Part shown: positions 46,932-55,356 of the stretch, one piece after another | Layout: each line of letters opens with the position of its first letter | How positions within the stretch are numbered: the stretch's first letter is position 1 | Origin: Acidobacteriaceae bacterium | Lineage (GTDB): Bacteria; Acidobacteriota; Terriglobia; Terriglobales; Acidobacteriaceae | Reading direction: 5' to 3' | Assembly: GCA_003134655.1 (NCBI GenBank) | Contig: PLBY01000035.1 | Span: 128,743-192,742, forward strand | DNA: 64,000 nucleotides | The notes under the pieces: model-generated | What the model was told of the DNA's origin: nothing | Database searches by the model: none | The model's input: only the letters and a program-made list of their open reading frames with translations | Made by a program: the position numbers and the translations under genes

Positions 46932-49598
46932 CTAAACAGATGCAGGCTCGGCGATGCTGGCCACCTTCGCTGCACCTCGCCCTTCATAAGCCTTCCAGAA
47001 CAGTTCGATGAGTTCCGACATAAGCGGCATGCGTGGATTCGACCGCCACGACGGATCCTCAAACGCAATGCTGGCCAGTTCGGGTACCGCTTTTTCGAAT
47101 TCTTCTCTGGATATCCCAAGTTCAGCAATCGACTGCGGGAATCCCAACTGGTCGAGCAACTGCTCGGTCGCCGCGATCAGGTTCGTTACCTTTTCCTCGA
47201 CAGTGTGCCCGCCCAGGCCCAACAGATCCGCAACCGTCGCGTACTTCTTGTGTGCCGTGTATCCCTTGGTGTAAGGCGACGGCATGAACTTGGTCGGGAC
47301 CGCGGCGTTATAGGCAATCACGTGCGGCAACATGAGCGCGTTGGCGCGCCCATGTGCGACGCCGAAGCGTGCACCGAAGGCATGAGCAAGCGCATGATTG
47401 ACGCCCACCGACGCATTCGAGAACGCCATCGCCGCAATGCACGCCGCGTTGTGCATCATGCACCGTGCCTCTTCGTCGCGCGGATGCTCGTAGGCAACCG
47501 GCAGGTACTTGAACACGAGCCGGATAGCCTGCATTGCGTTGGAATCGGTGTAAGGCGAAGCGTAATTTGAAACCCCCGCTTCCAGTGCGTGTGTGAGGCA
47601 ATCAATCCCGGTATCCGCGGTCAGGCCCTTCGGCATGGACATGACAAACTGCGGATCGACGATAGCCACATCCGGAGTCAGCGAGTAATCGGCCAGCGTC
47701 ACCTTGCGCCCGCTCTCCTTGTCGGTCAGAACCGCGAATGGTGTGACTTCGCTCCCCGTCCCGCTGGTGGTGGAAATCGCAATCAGTCGCGCCCGGTTCA
47801 CCTTCTCTGTTGGATACTGCACCACCCGCTTGCGCAGATCCAGGAAAGGCGCTGCCAGATATTCCAGGTCGGCCTCCGGTGATTCGTACTTGAGTTTCAT
47901 GATCTTCGCCGCGTCGATCACCGACCCTCCTCCCAGCGCGATGATCTGATCCGCCTTATAAAACTTGAGCGCCTCCACGCCCAGAGCGATGACCTTCACT
48001 TCGGGCTCCGCATCCGGAATCACTTGCACATGCACGTGGGTCTTGGGACAGATGTGGCGCCGAACGATATCCACATGGCCCATCTGCTCCAGAAGGGGGC
48101 TGGTTACGATGATGGTGGAGAGTGACGGAAACTGGCGCAGATTCTCCACCGCATTCATGTTGAAGTAGATCTGATTGGGAACCCGGAACCACATATGGTT
48201 TTGTGTCCTCCGAGCCACACGCTTGATATTGAGGTAATGAAAAACGTTTACGTTGTCGGTGGTACTGTTGCCGCCGCCGGTTCCGCATCCGAAAGAGAAC
48301 GTCGGCACCAGATCGTTGTAAACCGCGCCCAACGCTCCGATCGATCCCGGCGAATTCACGATGATCCGCCCGGCATTGATCACTTCGCCAAACTTGCGGA
48401 TGATCTCCTCGTTGCGCGAGAACACAACCGCCGTATGTCCCAAGCCTCCCGCATGGTTTACGTCCACACAGACTCGAAGTGCCTCAGCCACGGATTTCGC
48501 TCGATACACCGCGAGCACCGGAAATAGCTTCTCGACTGACAGCGGATGCTCGCGCCCCACACCTTGAATCGGTGCAATCAGCAGTTTGGTGTCGGGCTTC
48601 ACCTTCAGGCCGACAAACCGTGCGATATTGGCGGCCGTCTGGCCGACCGCCATGGGCTGCATGAATCCAGTCTCCGGATCAATCACCGTGCGCTCGAGCA
48701 ACTTGGTTTCTTTCTCATTGCAAATGTGCGCGCCTAGTTCGGCGAATTTCTTCAGCACCACGTCATAGATCTCATCGTCGATCACGACTGTCTGCTCGGA
48801 CGCGCAGATGGTCCCGTTGTCGAACGTCTTGGACACAATGATGTCCACTACAGCCGTGTTCACGTCAGCCGTTTTCTCCAAATAGACAGGCGTGTTCCCT
48901 GCCCCCACACCTAACGCCGGCTTACCTGAACTGTATGCGGCTTTCACCACTCCCGGCCCACCCGTGGCGTCAATCAGCCCAATGTCTTTGTGCTTCATCA
49001 GGTATGCGTTGTCCGGAAGGGTAGGCGAGTCCAGGCAGGCAAACACTCCTTCGGGCGCACCGTGCTTCACGGCGGCCTCGTACATGATCCGTACCGCTTC
49101 TGAGCAGCAATGCCACGCCTTCGGATGCGGGCTGAAAATGACGGCGTTCCGCGTCTTGATGGCCATGATGCACTTGAACAAGACCGTGGACGTGGGATTC
49201 GTTATCGGCGTCAGGGAGAAGAGGACGCCGATCGGTTCCGCCATCTCGATCAGGTTACGTTCCGGAATCTCGCGGATGACGCCCACCGTGCGCTTGTCCT
49301 TGACGTAGTTGTAGACGAACTCGCTGGCCACCATGTTCTTGATGACCTTGTCTTCCATCACGCCGAGCCGGGTTTCCTCAACTGCCAAACGCGCGAGATG
49401 TTGCGCTTGTTCCAGGCCAGCCAGGACCATCGGCTTCACGATGCGATCGACATCCTCTTGCGTGAATTGGCTGAACACGGCAGCGGCGGTTCTGGCCTGA
49501 CTGACCAGTCCTTCGAGGTAAGCGATCCGTTCCGCACTCACGCCTTCGATGGCGAGCGGAATTTGAACCCGTTCTTTTACCGCGTCAGCTACGGTCAT
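46932..49598 (-). CDS. adhE: Bifunctional acetaldehyde-CoA / alcohol dehydrogenase
   Basis: Predicted 888-residue fusion. The N-terminal aldehyde dehydrogenase (about 1-440) has the catalytic Cys in NGTICASEQTVV. The C-terminal iron-dependent alcohol dehydrogenase (about 455-870) has GGGSVIDAAKIMKL, TTSGTGSEVTPFAV and iron-binding DTGIDCLTHALEA and NHALAHAFGARFGVAHGRAN. Length is normal for AdhE (about 890). It reduces acyl-CoA to alcohol with NADH, classically in fermentation. GGAGG precedes ATG 49598. A CRP/FNR-type palindrome lies 280 bases upstream. Downstream genes for STAS and WS/DGAT suggest a link to ester synthesis. Confidence 0.93.
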   Translation of the reverse strand: MTVADAVKERVQIPLAIEGVSAERIAYLEGLVSQARTAAAVFSQFTQEDVDRIVKPMVLAGLEQAQHLARLAVEETRLGVMEDKVIKNMVASEFVYNYVKDKRTVGVIREIPERNLIEMAEPIGVLFSLTPITNPTSTVLFKCIMAIKTRNAVIFSPHPKAWHCCSEAVRIMYEAAVKHGAPEGVFACLDSPTLPDNAYLMKHKDIGLIDATGGPGVVKAAYSSGKPALGVGAGNTPVYLEKTADVNTAVVDIIVSKTFDNGTICASEQTVVIDDEIYDVVLKKFAELGAHICNEKETKLLERTVIDPETGFMQPMAVGQTAANIARFVGLKVKPDTKLLIAPIQGVGREHPLSVEKLFPVLAVYRAKSVAEALRVCVDVNHAGGLGHTAVVFSRNEEIIRKFGEVINAGRIIVNSPGSIGALGAVYNDLVPTFSFGCGTGGGNSTTDNVNVFHYLNIKRVARRTQNHMWFRVPNQIYFNMNAVENLRQFPSLSTIIVTSPLLEQMGHVDIVRRHICPKTHVHVQVIPDAEPEVKVIALGVEALKFYKADQIIALGGGSVIDAAKIMKLKYESPEADLEYLAAPFLDLRKRVVQYPTEKVNRARLIAISTTSGTGSEVTPFAVLTDKESGRKVTLADYSLTPDVAIVDPQFVMSMPKGLTADTGIDCLTHALEAGVSNYASPYTDSNAMQAIRLVFKYLPVAYEHPRDEEARCMMHNAACIAAMAFSNASVGVNHALAHAFGARFGVAHGRANALMLPHVIAYNAAVPTKFMPSPYTKGYTAHKKYATVADLLGLGGHTVEEKVTNLIAATEQLLDQLGFPQSIAELGISREEFEKAVPELASIAFEDPSWRSNPRMPLMSELIELFWKAYEGRGAAKVASIAEPASV

Positions 49599-49933
49599 CG
49601 CTTCCTCCGTTGGACTTGTTTAGGAGCCGTCCGTCGCACAAGTGCGTATGGCTGGATATCATCCGGATGAGCGTTCTGAGTCGGGACCTACCGCTTCTGC
49701 CGCCCGCACGAATCGCTCGATCGCATGGGGAATGGAACCATCGTGGGATTCGCGTCAGGTGTGAGAACAACTTCGGAGGTGTCGGCTGTCTGGGATCCGG
49801 GGGGCACTGTGATTCAGCCTCGTCCCAAAGTAGAACTCCCAGAATGGGCGTGGTCAGCAACCACTGTCACGTGGGGCTGTGACGAACGTCACACGGTTTT
49901 CCCGGCACGGGCCTCGCAAGCCTTCCCGCGCCT
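49599..49933. other. Non-coding region upstream of adhE
   Basis: 335 bases holding three symmetric elements: CGCACAAGTGCG (49635-49646), the 12-bp palindrome TCATCCGGATGA (49659-49670) and the CRP/FNR-type site at 49878-49893. No small gene with a ribosome site and no convincing -35/-10 pair was found. Confidence 0.5.
49878..49893. promoter_or_regulatory. CRP/FNR-family type palindrome upstream of adhE
   Basis: TGTGACGAACGTCACA has perfect 7-bp arms around AA and matches TGTGA-N6-TCACA exactly. It lies 280 bases before adhE and 41 bases past the GMC gene stop. An overlapping GTCAC/GTGAC pair is at 49866-49883. Confidence 0.5.
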
Positions 49934-51619
49934 TCACCGGGCGAGGGAACCCGTGGCTGTCGAACTCGCAGCCACGTCGTTCCACTGCGTCTCTCTCGCG
50001 GAAGGAATCAGACTCATCGCGCGCTCAGCTAGCGCAGTGATCGTCAGGCTCGGATTGACGCCGAGATTGCTCGCCAGCACCGAGCCGTCGCAGATGTACA
50101 TGTTGCAATAGCCAAAGACCCGATGGCGATGGTCGACGACGCCGCGCTCCGGTGAATCGGCGATAACGCAACCTCCAATGCAGTGCGCGGTACCGGGAAT
50201 ATCAAACAGAATTTCCGGCAGCATGCTCATCGCAGTGCCCCCCGCGACATCGGCGAATTTTCGGGCAAAGTCGTTGGCCTTTGGAATGTAGGTTGGCACC
50301 TTATCCCCGCGGCTCACCAGCGTCTTCGAGAACGGCCAGAACCACGGCCGTTGCCACCGCATCTCGATATGTCCCTCAACCGCTTGCATGCAGAGGAGAA
50401 TCGTAGCCTCGCGCGCCCAGCCCCATGGCCGAAACAAACGAAGAGCCTTGACCGGGTGCAACAGCAGGTGACCCAGCATATTTTTCGCCCACATCCCGAT
50501 ACGCCAGAAACCAGGTCGCCCGTCGGTCAACATCGTGGTGAGCAGACCCATCGTGTCCGAGCCTCTTGGATACCGCACGGCCTCAACGTGCGTATGTTCG
50601 TCAATGTAGAGGCCGGAGCCGATCGCAATGCCCTGCGACAAATCCTCAGCACACTGGGGCACGCGCGCGCCGATGATCGACTCCGAATTCGTGCGCACAT
50701 GTTTTCCCAGACGACTGCTGATGCGGGGCAGCGAGCCGTTATCCTGGAGCCGGAAGAGCAACTCCATCGTCCCGAGTGACGACGCGGAAAACACTACTGC
50801 GCGACTGGTCAGCGTCCTCGGCTGCCGTGAAATCCAAGCCATGGAATTCTCGGTATATACCGCGTACCCGGAACTCCCATCGGCCGCACCCCGTAGCGGT
50901 TTCACGTTCACCACTTTCGTTTCCGGAATCACCACGGCCCCGGAATTTTCTGCCAAGTATAGGTAGTTGAGATCCAGCGTGTTCTTCGCGCCGTACCGGC
51001 ATCCCATCATGCAACCACCGCAGCCAGTGCAGGTGGTTCTTGGCGGACCTTCCCCGCCAAAAAATGGATCAGGCACTGTTTCGTTCTGCGTTCCTCCCTC
51101 GGCGGCCTGGAAGATGCCAACCCGAGTGCAGTAGAACGATGGGCCGGCACCAGCTGCTTCCGCGGTCTTCTTCAGGAGTTGATCGGCAGATCCGAGGATA
51201 CTATTTTGCGTTACGCCCAGCATGCGCGAGGCGGACTGATAATGGCGAGGCATCTCCGTCTTCCAGTCCGTCAAACCAGACCACGACCCGGTTTGCCAGA
51301 CTTTGTCCGGCGGAGGAAGCAGAGTCGCTGCATACGTGATCGATCCTCCCCCAACGGCGCAGCCATGGAAGATCGTGGCATGCCGGAAGAACCGCATGTT
51401 GAAGAAGCCGCGCAGGCCGAGTTTCGGCCGCCAGAACCATCGGTGAATCGACCAACTCGTACGCGGAAAAGAAAGGGGCGCCCAGCGGCGCCCCATCTCA
51501 ATCACGGCAACCCGATAGCCCTTCTCCACGAGTCGAAGAGCGGAAACGCTGCCTCCGAAACCCGATCCGATCACAATGAAGTCGAAGTCGAAATCGAATT
51601 GAGGGCTACGGGTTGCCAT
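49934..51619 (-). CDS. GMC-family FAD oxidoreductase (cholesterol-oxidase-like) with Cys cluster
   Basis: Predicted 561-residue flavoprotein. FAD site FIVIGSGFGGSVSALRLVEK at the N-terminus; GMC C-domain HCIGGCVIADSPERGV and DGSVLASNLGVNPSLTITAL at the end. At about residue 200 the segment TCTGCGGCMMGCRYGAKNTL has four Cys in a CxxCxxCxxxC spacing, as in ferredoxins; a similar cluster is recalled from ChoD-type enzymes. Substrate is likely a sterol-like or other lipid alcohol, not determined. It starts 39 bases after the acyl-CoA dehydrogenase gene and is probably co-transcribed. Confidence 0.85.
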   Translation of the reverse strand: MATRSPQFDFDFDFIVIGSGFGGSVSALRLVEKGYRVAVIEMGRRWAPLSFPRTSWSIHRWFWRPKLGLRGFFNMRFFRHATIFHGCAVGGGSITYAATLLPPPDKVWQTGSWSGLTDWKTEMPRHYQSASRMLGVTQNSILGSADQLLKKTAEAAGAGPSFYCTRVGIFQAAEGGTQNETVPDPFFGGEGPPRTTCTGCGGCMMGCRYGAKNTLDLNYLYLAENSGAVVIPETKVVNVKPLRGAADGSSGYAVYTENSMAWISRQPRTLTSRAVVFSASSLGTMELLFRLQDNGSLPRISSRLGKHVRTNSESIIGARVPQCAEDLSQGIAIGSGLYIDEHTHVEAVRYPRGSDTMGLLTTMLTDGRPGFWRIGMWAKNMLGHLLLHPVKALRLFRPWGWAREATILLCMQAVEGHIEMRWQRPWFWPFSKTLVSRGDKVPTYIPKANDFARKFADVAGGTAMSMLPEILFDIPGTAHCIGGCVIADSPERGVVDHRHRVFGYCNMYICDGSVLASNLGVNPSLTITALAERAMSLIPSARETQWNDVAASSTATGSLAR

Positions 51620-51658
51620 ACAGCACCATCCTCGCGGTCCGGTTAGACGACGCGAAGC

Positions 51659-53452
51659 TTAAGCAACAACATACTTCCCGGTTTCAATGACTTTCTGAGC
51701 AATGGCCTGCCGCAGCGCCACCGTGTTGAACGGTTCGAACTTGCACAGCCGCCTCAGAATCGCCAACTGCGAGCGCAACATGTCTCCCTCGGCGCATGCG
51801 GCAATCACCATCCTTGCCGCGCTTTCGATTTTCTCCATCGCGCCCGAAATGTAGACGCGGGCCATGGCAATACTATGCGCACAGCCCGCCTCGCCGTGCT
51901 GCGCGGCCAGTTTCTGCGCACGCAGCACGGCGGACTCCATGGCATAGGTTTCGATCGTCATGTTAGCGATCGCGCCCATGATCTCCTGCTGATCCTGGAT
52001 CGCCTGCATGTATTTCTGAGTGGCAATACCGGCAGCGAAGAGGCCAATTTTCTTCGCTGTCGCTACCAGCTTTCGCTCCTCGGCGAGTGGTCCATCTCCG
52101 ACATCTTCGGTGGTTCCCGACAGCACCTCATCCATGAGCTTCTTGATCGCTGCCATCAATGGAAGCTGTCCAGACATGGCCCGTTTCAGCAGAAAACCGG
52201 TGATGAGGAGCCGGTTGATTTCATTCGTGCCTTCGAAGATCCGGTTCACGCGCACATCCCGGTAATTGCGTTCGGCAGGATATTCCTCCACGAATCCATA
52301 CCCGCCGTAGATCTGCACCGATTCGTCGACCACGTAGTCGATAAATTCCGATCCCCACACCTTAAGAATCGAACACTCGACGGCGTATTCGTCGATCACC
52401 TTGCGCACCTGCGCCATGTCTTCGTGCTGTTCCCCGAGTTGCGCAATCGCCGCGTCCATCATGCCGACGGTACGATACGCCATTGCCTCTCCGGTGAAGA
52501 TGCCCGCCGCCATATTGGCCAGCTTCTCGCGAATCAAACCGAAGTCCGCAATCACTTTCCCGAAAGCTTTGCGCTGCTTCGCATACGCGATGGCGCTCTC
52601 GATGCAGTTGCGCGCCGAGCCGACGCATCCCGCACCTAGCTTGAACCGCCCGACGTTCAGGACATTGAATGCAATGTGGTGCCCCTTGCCGATCTCGCCA
52701 AGCACGTTCTCAACCGGAACCTGGCAGTCGTTGAGAATCAGAGGACACGTTGAAGATCCCCGGATCCCCATCTTGTGTTCCTCCGCACCCACCGAAAAAC
52801 CAGGGAACCCGCGCTCGATGATGAACGCCGTGAACTTATCCCCGCTGACTTTGGCAAACACGATGAACAGATCGGCGAAACCTGCATTCGTGATCCACAT
52901 TTTTTCGCCGTTCAGCAGGTAGTGCTTGCCGTCAGCGGACAGCTTCGCCTGCGTGCGGCAATTCAAAGCATCCGACCCGGACGATGACTCCGACAGCGCG
53001 TACGCGCCGACGGTCTCCCCGCTGGCCAGCCCAGGCAGATATTTCTTCTTCTGCTCTTCCGTACCGAAGTAAACGATGGGAAGCGTGCCAATGCAGGTGT
53101 GAGCCCCCCACGTTGTGCTGAAGCCGCCGTACTTCGCGATCCGGTCGGCGATGATCGCGGAAGTCACCTTATCCATCTCCATGCCGCCGTATTGCTCGGG
53201 CACGTCCACGCCGCTCAACCCAAGCTCTCCCGCCTTCTTCACCAGTTCTCGGACAATAGCGAAGTTCTTGTGCTCCATATTCTCGATATTGGGCACAATT
53301 TCCTTGTTCGCGAATTCTTCCGCGGTTTGCGCGATGAGCAGGTGCTGCTCGCTGAAATCTTCTGGAGTGAAAACTTCCTCCGGCACCCGCTCCTCGATCA
53401 GGAAGCTGCCGCCGCGGATCTTGCTACCCGGTACTGCGGTCACCGTAGCCAT
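51659..53452 (-). CDS. Acyl-CoA dehydrogenase (FadE-type)
   Basis: Predicted 597-residue flavoenzyme introducing the trans-2 double bond in acyl-CoA. Blocks: YGGMEMDKVTSAIIADRIAK, YALSESSSGSDALNC and EKMWITNAGFADLFIVFAK in the FAD part, and NRIFEGTNEINRLLITGFLL with the catalytic-Glu region of MCAD-type enzymes. It is longer than a core enzyme (about 380) by a C-terminal helical extension of about 170 residues, as in the FadE family used by Bacillus and Acidobacteriota. A GAGGGAGAGGG stretch precedes ATG 53452. Upstream gap of 215 bases to the phasin gene has no clear promoter. Confidence 0.92.
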   Translation of the reverse strand: MATVTAVPGSKIRGGSFLIEERVPEEVFTPEDFSEQHLLIAQTAEEFANKEIVPNIENMEHKNFAIVRELVKKAGELGLSGVDVPEQYGGMEMDKVTSAIIADRIAKYGGFSTTWGAHTCIGTLPIVYFGTEEQKKKYLPGLASGETVGAYALSESSSGSDALNCRTQAKLSADGKHYLLNGEKMWITNAGFADLFIVFAKVSGDKFTAFIIERGFPGFSVGAEEHKMGIRGSSTCPLILNDCQVPVENVLGEIGKGHHIAFNVLNVGRFKLGAGCVGSARNCIESAIAYAKQRKAFGKVIADFGLIREKLANMAAGIFTGEAMAYRTVGMMDAAIAQLGEQHEDMAQVRKVIDEYAVECSILKVWGSEFIDYVVDESVQIYGGYGFVEEYPAERNYRDVRVNRIFEGTNEINRLLITGFLLKRAMSGQLPLMAAIKKLMDEVLSGTTEDVGDGPLAEERKLVATAKKIGLFAAGIATQKYMQAIQDQQEIMGAIANMTIETYAMESAVLRAQKLAAQHGEAGCAHSIAMARVYISGAMEKIESAARMVIAACAEGDMLRSQLAILRRLCKFEPFNTVALRQAIAQKVIETGKYVVA

Positions 53453-53667
53453 ATTCCCTCTCCCTCAAAGTATTTGATTCGTGGGTTTTGGTTCAGCTCA
53501 GGACACAAACGTAAGTCGGCGGCAGCGGGGTTTTCATAGCTGGCTGCCGACCCTCGTCTCCCGAGGTCGAGCGAAATGGCGCTCTCGGGCAAGAGCTTGT
53601 CTCTCGCCCGAAGACGCATAGGCATTGATCAGAACACGCTTAACAACAGACAGATCCGTCCCTCAGG

Positions 53668-54579
53668 CTACGCGGCTGCCGCCTTCTTCCCCGGCCTGCG
53701 GGTATGATGCTCCGCCTTCGCGGTGGACTTCGCTCCATTCGGCGCCTTCACCATCACATCCATCAATGCCTTCTGGGCATCGACGTAGCTCTTCACCGCC
53801 TCCCGCGTGAGTTCGCTCACGGGAAGAAACGGAAATGGCTTCAGCAGTTCCAGCGTCTTGCCCGCAGTTTTCACACCGGTATTCATCTGCCGCCCCGCAA
53901 CGTCCACCAGCCGCTTCTGCGCTTCCAGGAATGCGTCCGTGGCTTTGCGTGCCAGTTCCGGCAACTCAGTTTTCTTCGTCTTCTTTCCCGCGGCGTGGCT
54001 GTGTTTGCCGCCCGTCGCCCTTGCAGTCTCATCCGCCAGGACGTCCATAAACCGCTTCTGTGCCTTGACGAAGTTCTCCATGCTCTCGCGGGCCAGATCC
54101 ACCACATGCTCCGGCTGGTACGGCTTGCCGGCTTTGGCGGACTCGACCCAGGCATGCGTCTGCTTGCCGGCGATCTTCAGATACTCTTCCTGCATCTCGA
54201 TGAAGGTCTCCACGCTGCGCCGCAGCAGGTCGGTCATCGCATGCGCCGCTGGCCAGTCTCCCATCCGTTCTTTCACGCCCGTGATCAGGAGTTCATTCTG
54301 TTGTTTGCCCAGTTCGAGAAGAACCTTTTGTCCCTCGAAAAAGTTCGCGAGGCCATCCTCGGCAATCTCGCCAAGAATCGCGGTCGGAGAATGATGCGGG
54401 TCCGATAGTTGCTGCCGTACGGCGTGCATCACACTGGCATTCTGCCGCATGGCCAGGTCGATCAGGATCCGTTGTGTCGCGAATAGTGTTTGCGCCCCTT
54501 GTTGCGCCCAACCCGAAAGCAAAGAGAAGGTCGACGACTCTTTCGGGTGAGTGGATTCATGCCTTGTTGCCGCTGCCAT
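53668..54579 (-). CDS. Repeat-built phasin-like granule protein 1
   Basis: Predicted 303-residue Ala- and Lys-rich helical protein. It contains five imperfect repeats of roughly 30-45 residues with a core like LARxxxxxFxxAQKxLxDVxxxQ: LANFFEGQKVLLELGKQQ, VETFIEMQEEYLKIAGKQ, MENFVKAQKRFMDVLADE, TDAFLEAQKRLVDVAGRQ and VKSYVDAQKALMDVM. The C-terminal tail is strongly basic (AEHHTRRPGKKAAAA). Start ATG 54579 has GGAGG at 6-base spacing; a frame to 54609 would overlap the operator. It is divergent from phaR, has a PhaR-type operator just downstream of its promoter, and resembles the gene at 58965-59720. Phasin role is inferred from pattern and regulation. Confidence 0.75.
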   Translation of the reverse strand: MAAATRHESTHPKESSTFSLLSGWAQQGAQTLFATQRILIDLAMRQNASVMHAVRQQLSDPHHSPTAILGEIAEDGLANFFEGQKVLLELGKQQNELLITGVKERMGDWPAAHAMTDLLRRSVETFIEMQEEYLKIAGKQTHAWVESAKAGKPYQPEHVVDLARESMENFVKAQKRFMDVLADETARATGGKHSHAAGKKTKKTELPELARKATDAFLEAQKRLVDVAGRQMNTGVKTAGKTLELLKPFPFLPVSELTREAVKSYVDAQKALMDVMVKAPNGAKSTAKAEHHTRRPGKKAAAA

Positions 54580-54593
54580 AACATACCTCCGAT

Positions 54594-54608
54594 TGCTGCA
54601 TTGCAGCA
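54594..54608. promoter_or_regulatory. PhaR-type operator upstream of phasin 1
   Basis: TGCTGCATTGCAGCA, a palindrome with 7-bp arms, contains CTGC-N3-GCAG, recalled as the PhaR recognition pattern in Rhodobacter/Paracoccus. It lies 8 bases after the -10 box and is identical to the copy at 59732-59746. Confidence 0.75.
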
Positions 54609-54616
54609 TCAGCTAA

Positions 54617-54645
54617 ACTATACGAAGGGAAGGGTCTTGTGTCAA
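54617..54645 (-). promoter_or_regulatory. Sigma-70 promoter of phasin 1
   Basis: Minus strand TTGACA (54645-54640), 17 bases, TATAGT (54622-54617). The operator starts 8 bases downstream, over the expected transcription start, so a bound repressor would block initiation. Confidence 0.75.
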
Positions 54646-54688
54646 GATATCCCTGCATCCTTGTGCACAGCAGCACAGGCAGCGTCCA

Positions 54689-55219
54689 ATGAAATCCTCC
54701 ACCATCCTCATCAAGAAATACGGCAATCGCCGGTTGTACGACACCACCAGCAGCCGTTACGTGAACCTCGACGATCTGGCCGCTCACATTCGTGCGGGCC
54801 GCGAGGTCAAAGTCGTCGACGCCAAGACCGGGCAGGATCTGACCCGCGTCCTGTTGACCCAGATCATCACCGAAGATGCCAAGGACAAGCCCACGGGCTT
54901 GCCCCTGGAACTACTGCGGCAACTGATCATCGCCTCCGATGAGGTGAGGCAGGAGTTTCTGATGTGGTATCTGAAGTCCGCATTTGATACCTATGAGAAG
55001 GTGCAGGATGCCGTGCAGAACCGCTTGAGCGAAGTGCAGTCCGCCATTCTTTCGCCGGTCGATATGATGAAACGCTTTCTGGCAACTACTGCGTCTCCCC
55101 CTTCGCGCACGGACTCGGAACCGGAGGTTGAGGGCCTGCGCAAGCGGGTGGCGGAACTCGAGGCTCGCTTGGGGAAGTCAGCGACGCCCGCAAAACGCCG
55201 GTCTCGCAAGAAGCACTAA
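54689..55219 (+). CDS. phaR: PHA synthesis regulator PhaR
   Basis: Predicted 176-residue repressor. The N-terminal PHB/PHA accumulation DNA-binding domain is near-perfect: ILIKKYGNRRLYDTTSSRYV and LDDLAAHIRAGREVKVVDAK, then GQDLTRVLLTQIITEDAKDK. A second domain of the PHB_acc type follows (LLRQLIIASDEVRQEFLMWY) with a coiled segment and a basic C-terminus (PAKRRSRKKH). In known systems PhaR binds both DNA and the polymer granule and represses phasin genes until granules form. Divergent from phasin 1 across 109 bases that hold the operator, so it may also repress itself. No phaC synthase is in the window. Confidence 0.9.
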   Translation: MKSSTILIKKYGNRRLYDTTSSRYVNLDDLAAHIRAGREVKVVDAKTGQDLTRVLLTQIITEDAKDKPTGLPLELLRQLIIASDEVRQEFLMWYLKSAFDTYEKVQDAVQNRLSEVQSAILSPVDMMKRFLATTASPPSRTDSEPEVEGLRKRVAELEARLGKSATPAKRRSRKKH

Positions 55220-55268
55220 GCTTGCAAAATGTTGCATACAAAATTGGATCTTCATTCAGAAATCCCTC

Positions 55269-55297
55269 TTGGACAGGCAAGCCCCCCGGGGTATAAT
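55269..55297 (+). promoter_or_regulatory. Sigma-70 promoter of the alpha/beta hydrolase gene
   Basis: TTGGAC (55269-55274), 17 bases, exact TATAAT (55292-55297), 59 bases before the gene. Just downstream TGCAGTGCAGCA (55300-55311) carries one half-site of the PhaR-type operator. Confidence 0.6.
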
Positions 55298-55356
55298 TTT
55301 GCAGTGCAGCATCCGCCCTTTCCGCGCCTCGACGCGCTGATCGGGCTGACCCAGGG

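Noticed and set aside
49585..49860. 91-codon minus strand frame upstream of adhE
   Set aside because: Overlaps the adhE start and its ribosome site, no motif; probably chance.
49878..49893. Palindrome upstream of adhE as a terminator of the GMC gene
   Set aside because: The loop would be only 2 bases and no U-tract follows on the minus strand.
53501..53560. Hairpin with GTCGG/GGCAGC and GCTGCCGAC arms as phasin terminator
   Set aside because: The stem needs a 3-base bulge and lacks a T-run on the minus strand, so I do not call it.
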